Assembly: GCF_013034685.1 (NCBI RefSeq)
Contig: NZ_WQGO01000003.1
Coordinates: 62,001-126,000 of the forward strand
Direction: 5' to 3'
From: Ruegeria lacuscaerulensis
GTDB lineage: Bacteria > Pseudomonadota > Alphaproteobacteria > Rhodobacterales > Rhodobacteraceae
DNA: 64,000 bases
Part shown: one piece after another, positions 52,839 through 60,688 of the stretch
Position numbering within the stretch: position 1 is the first letter of the stretch
How the letters are laid out: every line of letters begins with the position of its first letter
Made by a program: the position numbers and the translations under genes
The notes under the pieces: model-generated
Databases searched by the model: none
Seen by the model: the letters and a program-made list of their open reading frames with translations, nothing else
Told to the model about the DNA's origin: nothing

Positions 52839-53869
52839 GTTGCGGACTCCTTAAGCGAAACGGGCTGGCCGGTGCGGATGCTTTCATCTGCGGCCAGACA
52901 AATGGCGAGGGATTGGACGGCGTCATTCATATGGCGCGTCAGGTCGATATCGTCAGCAATGGCGCGCAGCATATACGCCTGCTCGGCGTCACAAAGCTCC
53001 TGATGGCCGGGCTCATTGGGCATCTCAACCGTACGGTCACCGCCCGAAGTGTGGATCAGCAGACCACCAACCTTGGTATGGCCGTCGATATCCGCCGACG
53101 CGCCCTTGTTGCCATCGGTGATCGAGACCGAGCCATTGGGCGAGACAATGTCTTTCACGAAGAACGCGGTTTCGGACATCATCGGGCCCCACCCGGCCTC
53201 ATACCAGCCGACCGAGCCGTCCTCGAAAATCACCTGAAATTGGCCGTAATTGTACATGTCCTCGGCGATTTCGTCGGACAGGCGCAGGCCCATGCCATGC
53301 ACGCGGACGGGCTGCGCATCGGTGATCTGGCACATCACATCCACATAATGCACACCACAATCCACGATGGGCGAGGTCGTCTGCATCAGCGCCTTATGTG
53401 TCTCCCACTCAGCGCCTGAGGATTGCTGGTTCAGGTTCAGGCGGAACACATACGGCCCGCCCAGGTCCCGCGCCTCGGCAATCAGGCGCATCCAAGAGGG
53501 GTGGTGGCGCAGGATATAGCCCACGACCAGTTTGCGGTTCAGGCGAGTGGCGGTTTCGACCACGCGCCGTGCATCGGCCACGTTGGTGGCCAGCGGCTTT
53601 TCGACAAACACATGCGCGCCAGCCTCCATTGCGGCGCAGGCGAAATCGGCGTGGCTGTCGGAATAGGTGGCGACGACCACCAAATCGGGTTTGGTCTCGG
53701 CCAGCGCGGTGTGGAAATCCGAATAGGCGGGGTATTGGCCCAGCTCGGGGTGATCCACGTGACCCGAGCGGTTCACCAGCCCCACGATCTGCGCGTCCGC
53801 GTGGTTGTGATGAGCCAGCGCGTGGCTGAGACCCATATTGCCAAGGCCAGCGATCAGAACTTTGGTCAT
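52835..53869 (-). CDS. Gfo/Idh/MocA family oxidoreductase
   Basis: A 344-residue NAD(P)-dependent dehydrogenase. The Rossmann motif GLGNMGLSHALAHHNHADAQ lies at residues 8-27; HVFVEKPLATNVADARRVVE holds the family EKP, and VDCGVHYVDVMC the probable catalytic His region. Relatives oxidise sugars, including anhydrosugars, at C2 or C3. It overlaps both neighbours (permease and ATPase) by four bases, so it is fully part of the transport operon and probably handles the imported sugar. Confidence 0.92.
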   Translation of the reverse strand: MTKVLIAGLGNMGLSHALAHHNHADAQIVGLVNRSGHVDHPELGQYPAYSDFHTALAETKPDLVVVATYSDSHADFACAAMEAGAHVFVEKPLATNVADARRVVETATRLNRKLVVGYILRHHPSWMRLIAEARDLGGPYVFRLNLNQQSSGAEWETHKALMQTTSPIVDCGVHYVDVMCQITDAQPVRVHGMGLRLSDEIAEDMYNYGQFQVIFEDGSVGWYEAGWGPMMSETAFFVKDIVSPNGSVSITDGNKGASADIDGHTKVGGLLIHTSGGDRTVEMPNEPGHQELCDAEQAYMLRAIADDIDLTRHMNDAVQSLAICLAADESIRTGQPVSLKESAT

Positions 53870-54705
53870 TTGACAGCTCCCGAAGTGATGCCGCGGATCA
53901 GTTGGCGCGAGAAGATGACATACAGAACCAGCACTGGCAGGATCGCCATCGACAGGGCCGACAGAACCGCGTTCCAGTCGGTGACGAACTGTCCGATAAA
54001 GACCTGACTGCCCAGCGTGAGCGTCTTGGTTTCTTCAGCCGGGGCGAGGATCAGCGGGAACCACAGGTCATTCCAGATCGGGATCATGTTGAACACGGCC
54101 ACGGTCGCCATCGCGGGCCTGACCAGAGGCAGAACCAGCCGGAAAAAGATCGTATATTCCGACAGCCCGTCGATACGGCCCGCGTTTTTCAGATCATCAC
54201 TGACCTGTCGCATGAACTCCGACAGGATGAACACGGCCAACGGCAGCCCTTGCGCGGTGTAAACCAGGATCAGCGCCCAAAGCGTGTTCACCAGCCCGGT
54301 GGCCACCATCATCTCAAGGATCGCCACAGTGCCGATGCGTATCGGGATCATGATCCCCAGCGCCAGATACAGCCCCATCAGCAGGTTGCCCTTGAACTGA
54401 TATTCCGACAGCGCATAGGCCGCCATGGCCCCGAACAGCAAGATGAAAAACAGCGATGCGACGGTGACGATCATAGAGTTCTGGAAATAAAGGAAGAAAT
54501 CCCCCTGCTTCATCACCGTCTCATATCCGATCATCGAGAAACTGTCGGCATTCGGTAGCGCCAGCGGTTCCCGAAAGATCGCGCGGCGGGATTTGAAGCT
54601 GTTGATCAGGATCACAAAGACCGGGAACAGGGCGATCAGCGTGTAAAGGATCAGCGCCCCGTGCATCGCGGCGGTATTCAGCGGGTTATGGCGTGCTTTG
54701 TTCAT
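53866..54705 (-). CDS. Sugar ABC transporter permease (MalG type)
   Basis: A 279-residue inner-membrane permease with six helices. The EAA loop, which docks to the ATPase, is DDLKNAGRIDGLSEYTIFFRLVLPLVRPA by its core AGRIDGLSEYTIFFRLVLP. ATG at 54705 was chosen because the frame upstream reads through the other permease gene in a wrong frame. Ten bases separate it from the first permease gene. Confidence 0.94.
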   Translation of the reverse strand: MNKARHNPLNTAAMHGALILYTLIALFPVFVILINSFKSRRAIFREPLALPNADSFSMIGYETVMKQGDFFLYFQNSMIVTVASLFFILLFGAMAAYALSEYQFKGNLLMGLYLALGIMIPIRIGTVAILEMMVATGLVNTLWALILVYTAQGLPLAVFILSEFMRQVSDDLKNAGRIDGLSEYTIFFRLVLPLVRPAMATVAVFNMIPIWNDLWFPLILAPAEETKTLTLGSQVFIGQFVTDWNAVLSALSMAILPVLVLYVIFSRQLIRGITSGAVK

Positions 54706-54715
54706 CGCGGGACCC

Positions 54716-55630
54716 TCACAGTTGATACCGACGCATCCGGGTCTGGATGCCAAAAAGGTAGATGCAAACGCCCACAAGGATGATCGCGAACATGGCCCCG
54801 GCAATGGCCGATCCCATATGCGGGTCGCCCAGCTGCAGCTGGAAGCCAAAGAAGGTGCGGTACATGAAGGTGCCCAGAATATCGGTTGAGAAATCCGGCC
54901 CCGCCAGCGCGCCTTGGGCGGCATAGATCAGGTCGAACGCGTTGAAGTTGCCCACAAAGGTCAGGATCGAGATGATCCCGATCGAGGGCAGGATCAGCGG
55001 CAGCTTGATCTTCCAGAAGGCCGAGGCCCCGGTGATGCCGTCAATCTCTCCGGCCTCAAGGATTTCCTCGGGGATGGTCAGCAGGGCGGCATAGATCAGC
55101 ATCATCGGAATGCCCACGAATTGCCAGACCGAGATCAGCGCTAGCGTGGTGAGTGCATATTCCTCTTTCCCCAACCACGGCGCGAACAGGGATTTCAGGC
55201 CCACAGCGTCCAGCATCGAGGGCGCGATGCCCCAGATCGGCGACAGGATCAGTTTCCACGCAAAGCCCACGATCACGAAACTCAGGATCGTCGGGATGAA
55301 GATTGCAGACCGATAGAGCGCCGAGAACCGCAGGCGCGGGTGGCTGAGCAGGGCTGCCAGTGCGATCCCGATGGGGTTTTGAACAAGCATATGGATCAGG
55401 AAGAACCAGAAGTTGTTGCCCAAAGCGTTCCAGAACTGCTCGGACCAGATGGGATCGAAAAACAGCGTTTGAAAGTTCTGCAAGCCCACGAACACGCGGC
55501 TCTGATCCACTTCGGAATAGAGCGCCAGCCGCAGCGTGTTGAACAGCGGGAAGATCATCACCGCCGTATAGACCAGCACAGCAGGGGCCAGAAACACGAC
55601 GATATGCCAGCGGAAGCGGGGGCGGTTCAT
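54716..55630 (-). CDS. Sugar ABC transporter permease (MalF type)
   Basis: A 304-residue permease with six helices and the EAA motif EILEAGEIDGITGASAFWKIKLPLILP by its core EAGEIDGITGASAFWKIKLP. Starts with MNRPRFRWHIVVFLAPAVLV, typical of CUT1 permeases. It is separated from the binding-protein gene by 66 bases containing a perfect stem-loop. Confidence 0.94.
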   Translation of the reverse strand: MNRPRFRWHIVVFLAPAVLVYTAVMIFPLFNTLRLALYSEVDQSRVFVGLQNFQTLFFDPIWSEQFWNALGNNFWFFLIHMLVQNPIGIALAALLSHPRLRFSALYRSAIFIPTILSFVIVGFAWKLILSPIWGIAPSMLDAVGLKSLFAPWLGKEEYALTTLALISVWQFVGIPMMLIYAALLTIPEEILEAGEIDGITGASAFWKIKLPLILPSIGIISILTFVGNFNAFDLIYAAQGALAGPDFSTDILGTFMYRTFFGFQLQLGDPHMGSAIAGAMFAIILVGVCIYLFGIQTRMRRYQL

Positions 55631-55659
55631 GGGTCAGCTTTCAAAGGGGTGTCAGGGGG

Positions 55660-55687
55660 TACTCGGGCGGGATGAGCCGCCCGAGTA
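55660..55687 (-). repeat. Stem-loop between binding-protein and permease genes
   Basis: TACTCGGGCGG and CCGCCCGAGTA form a perfect 11-base stem around a six-base loop (gatgag). It lies in the only wide gap inside the operon, right after the binding-protein gene, where such structures protect the upstream mRNA and lower permease expression. Confidence 0.75.
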
Positions 55688-55696
55688 TGGGTCAGT

Positions 55697-56950
55697 TTAC
55701 TGGTGCGGCGCGTACCAGGAGGCGAGGCCTTCCTGCAACTCGGCGCCCAGTTCTTCGGGCGATTTGGCGCCCTTGATGGCGGCGACCGATGCGCCCCAGG
55801 TCTCATTCTCGAGGTTCGGCGTGCCGCGCGACAGGATTTGGTAGGTCGAGCGGATGGTCGATTCACACTCATCACGCCAGCCGACGATTTCCTTGGCTAG
55901 CGGGTCTTGCAGCTCGACCGGGGTGCTGGACAGCGGGAAAAAGCCGGGCAGGGCGTTGCCGAAGATTTCCGCGAACTCGGGGCTTGCGACCCAGGCCAGG
56001 AACGTCTCAGCCGCTTCGGGGTTCTCGGTGGCGGCGTTCATGCCGATGCCGATATCGGTGTGATCCGAGATATAGCAAGTGTCGCCCGCGTTGCGGACCG
56101 GCGGCTTGAATGCGCCCATCTGGAAATCGGCCTGCGTGTTAAAACCCGAAATCTCCCACGAACCGGCGGGATAAATCGCGGCGCGGCCTAGCGTGAAAAT
56201 GTTCTGGCTGTCGGGATAGGTCTGTGCCTCATACCCGTCGCCCATATACTCGCCCCAACGGGCCAGTGTTGCGTAAGGTGCGGTCCAGGCCTCATCCGTC
56301 AGCTTCTGCTCACCTTTGATAAGCGCTTGACGGCCTTCTTCACCTTTCCAGTAGTTCGGGCCGATGTTGTTGTAACCCATTGTGGCGGCTTCCCACTGGT
56401 CATTGGTGCCCATCGCGATCGGGATATAGGTGCCGTCTTCCTTGATCTTGTCCAGCGCGGCAAAGAACTCATCCTCGGTGGTGGGCACGTCGATGCCTAG
56501 CTCGTTGAAGGCGTCCTTGTTGTAGATGAAGCCGTGGATCACCGAGGCCATCGGAACGCAGAAGCTGACCGCGCCGTCATCGGTCTGCCACGCGGATTTG
56601 GCGACGTCCGAAAAGTTGCTCATGGCCTCAACGCCCGAAAGGTCCGTCAGGTGTCCTGCCTCATACAACGCCAGCGAAGCATCGAAGGGGCGACAAGTGA
56701 TCAGATCACCGGCCGAGCCCGCATCCAGTTTCGAGTTCAGAACAGCGTTGTATTCGGCGGGCGCCGATGGGGTGAACTGGACCTTGATGCCGGGGTTGGC
56801 GGCCTCGAATGCGGGGATGATCTGGTCTTGCCACAGGGTCAGGTCATCATTGCGCCAGCTTTCGATGGTGATCGTCACGTCTTCGGCCAAGGCCGATGTT
56901 GCCACCAAGGTTGTGCCCAGCAGGGCCAGTTTCAGGCTTTTGTGTTTCAT
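55697..56950 (-). CDS. Sugar ABC transporter substrate-binding protein
   Basis: A 417-residue periplasmic protein of solute-binding family 1. A signal peptide (MKHKSLKLALLGTTLVATSALA) is cut near residue 22. Mature part: VTITIESWRNDDLTLWQDQI, FTPSAPAEYNAVLNSKLDAG, and GSWEISGFNTQADFQMGAF, all typical of the family. ATG at 56950 has GGAG six bases upstream, better than ATG 56962. It follows murQ by 17 bases. The ligand is inferred from neighbours to be an amino sugar, perhaps MurNAc or GlcNAc. Confidence 0.93.
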   Translation of the reverse strand: MKHKSLKLALLGTTLVATSALAEDVTITIESWRNDDLTLWQDQIIPAFEAANPGIKVQFTPSAPAEYNAVLNSKLDAGSAGDLITCRPFDASLALYEAGHLTDLSGVEAMSNFSDVAKSAWQTDDGAVSFCVPMASVIHGFIYNKDAFNELGIDVPTTEDEFFAALDKIKEDGTYIPIAMGTNDQWEAATMGYNNIGPNYWKGEEGRQALIKGEQKLTDEAWTAPYATLARWGEYMGDGYEAQTYPDSQNIFTLGRAAIYPAGSWEISGFNTQADFQMGAFKPPVRNAGDTCYISDHTDIGIGMNAATENPEAAETFLAWVASPEFAEIFGNALPGFFPLSSTPVELQDPLAKEIVGWRDECESTIRSTYQILSRGTPNLENETWGASVAAIKGAKSPEELGAELQEGLASWYAPHQ

Positions 56951-56967
56951 TTCAGTCTCCAAGTTGG

Positions 56968-57861
56968 TTAGCGGTTGTTATCTGTTGTAAGAACGGTGCT
57001 GAGGTTTCCGCCCGAGTTGCCCAGGTGGGTCATGGCCTCGGGCAATGACAGGCCGAGCGCCGCGATCAGGATCGCTGGTTTGACCTCACCCTTGGCTGTG
57101 TCCAGCGCGGATTGCGCGGCAGCGGTGTCTACATTTGCGATACGCGCTACGATCCCTGCGGCGCGGGCGCGCAACTTGTCATTGTCGGCGCGCAGGTTGA
57201 CCATCATGCCGCCATGCACATGCCCCAACTCTAGCGCCATAAGGGATGACAGCATGTTCAGGGCTATCTTCTGCGCCGTACCAGCCCCCATGCGGGTCGA
57301 GCCCGAGATCAACTCCGGCGGCGTGGCCAGCAGGATCGGGATGTCCGCATTCAGCAGCAGGGGGCTGCCTGCATTGTTGGCGATGCCGATCACCTTGGCA
57401 CCTTTGGACTGTGCGATGGTGCTGGCGATTAGGGTGTAGGGTGTCGATCCACTGGCCGACACAGCGATGACAGTGTCATGCGGGCGCAAGTCTTGCAACG
57501 CGTCGGCAAGGCCCGCATCCGCGTCTTCTGCTGCGCCGGGCATTTCAACCCCGGTGGGCAGGCCTCCTGCCATGTGAATGCGCAACCGCGCGGGTGAGAT
57601 CGAAAACGTGCCGCCCAGCTCTTGGGCATCTGCGGCGGCCATCAATCCTGACGAGCCGGCCGCCACATAGTGCAGCACCCCGTCCGTACGCAAAGTCTCT
57701 GCCATTGCCAGCGCAGCCTGCGCGATGCTGTCGACGGCTCCCTCAATCGCCTGCGCCGCAGCGATTTGACCGGCGGCCAAGGCGCGGGCGGAGCCTGCCA
57801 GATCGCTCGGGTCAAGTCGTGCGGCATCAGTGTGCAGTTGTTCAGTCGACGGCAGCGTCAA
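56968..57861 (-). CDS. murQ: N-acetylmuramic acid 6-phosphate etherase
   Basis: A 297-residue SIS-fold enzyme that splits the lactyl ether of MurNAc-6-phosphate, giving GlcNAc-6-phosphate and lactate. Motifs: VAAGSSGLMAAADAQELGGT, AGAAEDADAGLADA, VSASGSTPYTLIA, PPELISGSTRMGAGTAQKI, and HVHGGMMVNLRADNDKL. TTG at 57861 was chosen over ATG 57906 since GGGGG lies six bases before it and the protein then has the usual length; the longer N-terminus would be translated from the operator. First gene of the leftward operon. Confidence 0.92.
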   Translation of the reverse strand: MTLPSTEQLHTDAARLDPSDLAGSARALAAGQIAAAQAIEGAVDSIAQAALAMAETLRTDGVLHYVAAGSSGLMAAADAQELGGTFSISPARLRIHMAGGLPTGVEMPGAAEDADAGLADALQDLRPHDTVIAVSASGSTPYTLIASTIAQSKGAKVIGIANNAGSPLLLNADIPILLATPPELISGSTRMGAGTAQKIALNMLSSLMALELGHVHGGMMVNLRADNDKLRARAAGIVARIANVDTAAAQSALDTAKGEVKPAILIAALGLSLPEAMTHLGNSGGNLSTVLTTDNNR

Positions 57862-57887
57862 GAGAATCCCCCTTACAGTTCCTTTAC

Positions 57888-57904
57888 AATACCTATCTAA
57901 TACC
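57888..57904 (-). promoter_or_regulatory. Operator of the murQ operon: two GGTATT repeats
   Basis: On the minus strand GGTATT occurs at 57904-57899 and again at 57893-57888, an exact 11-base period. TGGACA and TATTGT, 16 bases apart, form a possible promoter overlapping it. The same element pair, mirror-oriented, lies before the kinase gene. Likely bound by the GntR regulator of the locus (inference). Confidence 0.65.
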
Positions 57905-58008
57905 ACCTGTCCATAACTTTCTTATTGCGACCGAGATGAACGATTTTTTCGCATAAATCTTTCTAAAATTGCTGATCATAGCAGGTTTAATCTTTTCTGA
58001 TGGCAAAA

Positions 58009-58025
58009 GGTATTATAATGGTATT
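58009..58025 (+). promoter_or_regulatory. Operator/promoter of the kinase operon: two GGTATT repeats with TATAAT
   Basis: GGTATT at 58009-58014 and 58020-58025 repeat with an 11-base period; between them is a perfect TATAAT (58014-58019). The kinase ATG is at 58029, only nine bases after TATAAT, and no Shine-Dalgarno sequence intervenes, so the transcript would be nearly or fully leaderless. Repressor binding here would cover the -10 element. Confidence 0.65.
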
Positions 58026-58028
58026 GTC

Positions 58029-58904
58029 ATGAGTGAGTCTGAAAACCACGCAGTTTTGGCCGTTGATGGCGGTGGAACCCGATGCCGGGTTGCCTGTGAT
58101 GTGGATGGTGAAGTCCATGCGGTCGAAACAGGTGCGGCCAATGTCTCAACCGATTTTGAGGGTGGTGCCGACCAGATCAGGACGGGCGTCGCGCGTTTGG
58201 CCGAACGTCTCGGACGGCCCGCCGCCGACCTGTTCGATTGGCCCGCTTTCGTAGGCTTGGCCGGAGTGACTGGGGATGCGGTAGCTGGGCGCTTGCAGGC
58301 TGTTCTGAACTTGACGAATGCCCGGGTGGAAGATGATCGACCGGCCGCCGTCCGAGGGGCCTTGGGCGCGACAGACGGCCTTGTCGCGCATTGCGGCACG
58401 GGCTCATTCCTTGCGCTCCAGACTCGTGGTCGCATGCGGTTTGCTGGGGGATGGGGGTCAGTCCTTGGAGATGAGGCCTCGGCCCAATGGGTCGGACGTC
58501 GCGCCTTGGCCGAAGCGTTGAATGTTGCAGATGGGGTTCAGGAAAGCTCGGGCCTGACCCGGGCCCTGTCTGATCGGTTGGGTGGTACCGCAGGCATTGT
58601 TGCATTTGCAGGCCAAGCGTCGCCGGGAGAGTTTGGCACGTTGGCACCGCAGGTTACGTCGGCGGCGGTCGATGGAGATATCGTTGCCCGGAAAGTCCTG
58701 CAAACAGGTGCGGATTACCTTACGGATATGGCCGCCCGTTTGGGTTGGAAACCCGGTCTGACGCTATGTCTGACCGGGGGAATTGCGCCGCACTACGCCG
58801 ACTACCTGCCCGGCGAAATGCAAGAGGCAATCCGTCCGCCGCAGGGGGAACCGCTGGCAGGTGCGTTGGCTTTGGCAAAGGAGGTGGCAGATGAGCATCG
58901 CTGA
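58029..58904 (+). CDS. BadF/BadG-type sugar kinase (GlcNAc/MurNAc kinase-like)
   Basis: A 291-residue ASKHA-fold ATPase. Phosphate-1 motif is LAVDGGGTRCRVA near residue 10; VAHCGTGSFLALQ and GGWGSVLGDEASAQWVGRRAL are phosphate-2 type; CLTGGIAPHYADYLP is the adenosine motif. Relatives phosphorylate GlcNAc, glucosamine or, as for MurK of Clostridium, MurNAc and GlcNAc, which would fit MurQ here. The start ATG 58029 has no ribosome site. It overlaps the GntR gene by 14 bases. Confidence 0.88.
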   Translation: MSESENHAVLAVDGGGTRCRVACDVDGEVHAVETGAANVSTDFEGGADQIRTGVARLAERLGRPAADLFDWPAFVGLAGVTGDAVAGRLQAVLNLTNARVEDDRPAAVRGALGATDGLVAHCGTGSFLALQTRGRMRFAGGWGSVLGDEASAQWVGRRALAEALNVADGVQESSGLTRALSDRLGGTAGIVAFAGQASPGEFGTLAPQVTSAAVDGDIVARKVLQTGADYLTDMAARLGWKPGLTLCLTGGIAPHYADYLPGEMQEAIRPPQGEPLAGALALAKEVADEHR

Positions 58905-59640
58905 ATTCCTGCGCGCCGATGCATGGCTAAGCCCTGAAAACGGCCCTCGATACGTACAGCTGCGCCGCCGGTTGCAAGAGGGGATCGACACCGGTGTGCT
59001 GGCCCCCAATGCGTCGCTGCCGTCAGAACGGGAATTGGTGGAAATCACTGACCTGTCCCGCGTCACCGTACGCAAAGCTATCCAGGAGCTGGTGCAAGAA
59101 GGCGTGATCGAACAGCGTCAGGGGTCGGGCTCATTCATCCGCGAGCGCGTGCCTCGGGTCGAGCAATCGCTGACCCATCTGACATCATTCACCGAAGATA
59201 TGTCGAGCCGGGGGATGCAGACCACCTCTAAATGGCTGGAACGTGGCGTGTTCGCCGCAACACCACACGAGGTGGCCGCGCTGAACCTGTCGGACGGCGC
59301 GCAAATCGCCCGTATCTATCGTCTGCGCGAGGCAGATGGCCGCCCGCTGGCGTTGGAAAAAGCGGCCTTGCCCTTGGACATCCTGCCGAACCCGATCGAG
59401 GTGACGACCTCGCTCTACGAGGTGCTGGATGGGTTGGGTCATCGTCCGGTGCGGGCGGTTCAGAAGATCTCGGCGCTTAATCTGGCAGCGCGCGAGGCCG
59501 AGTTGCTGGACGTACCTGAAGGGGCGGCGGGGCTGAATATCGAACGTCTCTCATTTCTCAAAAACGGTCGGGTCGCAGAGCTGACCCGTTCGCTCTATCG
59601 CGGTGACGCCTATGATTTCGTCGCCGAGCTACGGCTATAA
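58891..59640 (+). CDS. GntR family regulator (HutC/NagR type)
   Basis: A 249-residue repressor. The N-terminal winged helix reads LPSERELVEITDLSRVTVRKAIQELVQEGVIEQRQGSGSFI by its parts LPSERELVEITDLSRVTVRK and QRQGSGSF; the UTRA ligand-binding domain follows (about 85-245), with RIYRLREADGRPLALEKA. AAAGGAGGT lies six bases before ATG 58891. It likely senses a sugar phosphate of this pathway and binds the GGTATT pairs on both sides of the divergent gap. Confidence 0.93.
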   Translation: MSIAEFLRADAWLSPENGPRYVQLRRRLQEGIDTGVLAPNASLPSERELVEITDLSRVTVRKAIQELVQEGVIEQRQGSGSFIRERVPRVEQSLTHLTSFTEDMSSRGMQTTSKWLERGVFAATPHEVAALNLSDGAQIARIYRLREADGRPLALEKAALPLDILPNPIEVTTSLYEVLDGLGHRPVRAVQKISALNLAAREAELLDVPEGAAGLNIERLSFLKNGRVAELTRSLYRGDAYDFVAELRL

Positions 59641-59659
59641 CCGGAAGGATCAAAGGCCG

Positions 59660-60688
59660 ATGTCCGAACATACATCCAAGATGCGTCAGGAAATTCTGGA
59701 AATTCCCGATGCGGTCGACCGGCTGCTGGGCAGTGGCGCGGCCAATATTCAAAACGCCGCTGGGCTGGTCCGCGACGCCGATCCGCGGTTCCTGATCACC
59801 GTGGCGCGCGGGTCGTCGGACCATGCGTGCAGCTATCTGAAATACGCCAGTGAGTTGCTGCTTGGTCTGCCTGTGGCCTCGGTCGGACCGTCGGTCAGTT
59901 CAATCTACGGGGCCGAACTGATGGCGCGGGGGGCGGTCTGTGTGTCCGTGTCGCAGTCCGGCCAAAGCCCTGACATCGTGGGGTTGACGCGGTCCTTGCG
60001 GTCTTCGGGCGCTGTGGCACTGGCGATCACAAACAATTCAACCTCGCGTCTGGCGGAAACCGCTAATGCGGTGCTGCCGCTGCACGCCGGTCCTGAACTG
60101 AGCGTTGCGGCGACCAAGACCTTCGTAACCTCGCTTGTCGCGGGTCTGTGGATGCTGGCCGAGGTCAAAGGGGATGCCGACTTGCTGGCGGCTATCCGGG
60201 CTCTGCCCGCCCAATTGGACCGGGCAGCCCGATGCGACTGGTCCGCAGCGGCGTCTGCGATCACGGGGCGGTCGCTGTTCACGCTGGGCCGGGGGCCGTC
60301 CTTTGCGGTGTCGGGCGAGGCGGCGTTAAAGATCAAGGAGACCTGCCAGATTCACGCTGAAAGCTATTCGGCTGCCGAAGTGCTGCACGGCCCCGTCTCG
60401 ATCGTTGAAGAGGGGTTCCCTGCAATCATTTTCGCTGCTCAGGATGCGGCGGAGGAGACAACCGCACAGGCTGCTGATGCTTTGGCTGAAAAAGGCGCGG
60501 TGGTTTTTGCGACGACGGATCGGGTCACGCGAGCGCAGTCTTTGCCGGTCGAGCGCACGGATCACTGGATCACCGATCCGATCACGGCGATCACCGCCTT
60601 CTACAGCATGGTCGAATCGGTTGCCAGTATGCGAGGAATCGACCCTGACGCGCCACGCCACCTCAAGAAAGTGACCGAGACGGTATGA
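59660..60688 (+). CDS. SIS-domain glucosamine-6-phosphate deaminase (NagB-II type)
   Basis: A 342-residue protein with two SIS domains, like the isomerase half of GlmS. It would turn glucosamine-6-phosphate into fructose-6-phosphate and ammonia. Motifs: VARGSSDHACSYLKYASELL, SVSQSGQSPDIV, PELSVAATKTFVTSLVA, SLFTLGRGPSFAVSGEAALKIKE by its part LFTLGRGPSFAVSGEAALKI, and the C-terminal DPDAPRHLKKVTETV. No glutaminase domain is present. ATG at 59660 has AAAGG five bases upstream. It overlaps nagA by four bases. Confidence 0.92.
   Translation: MSEHTSKMRQEILEIPDAVDRLLGSGAANIQNAAGLVRDADPRFLITVARGSSDHACSYLKYASELLLGLPVASVGPSVSSIYGAELMARGAVCVSVSQSGQSPDIVGLTRSLRSSGAVALAITNNSTSRLAETANAVLPLHAGPELSVAATKTFVTSLVAGLWMLAEVKGDADLLAAIRALPAQLDRAARCDWSAAASAITGRSLFTLGRGPSFAVSGEAALKIKETCQIHAESYSAAEVLHGPVSIVEEGFPAIIFAAQDAAEETTAQAADALAEKGAVVFATTDRVTRAQSLPVERTDHWITDPITAITAFYSMVESVASMRGIDPDAPRHLKKVTETV

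Noticed and set aside
58000-58032. Ten-codon frame ending in ATGA overlap with the kinase start (possible leader peptide)
   Set aside because: It begins upstream of the TATAAT and so would not be on the predicted transcript, and it has no ribosome site.
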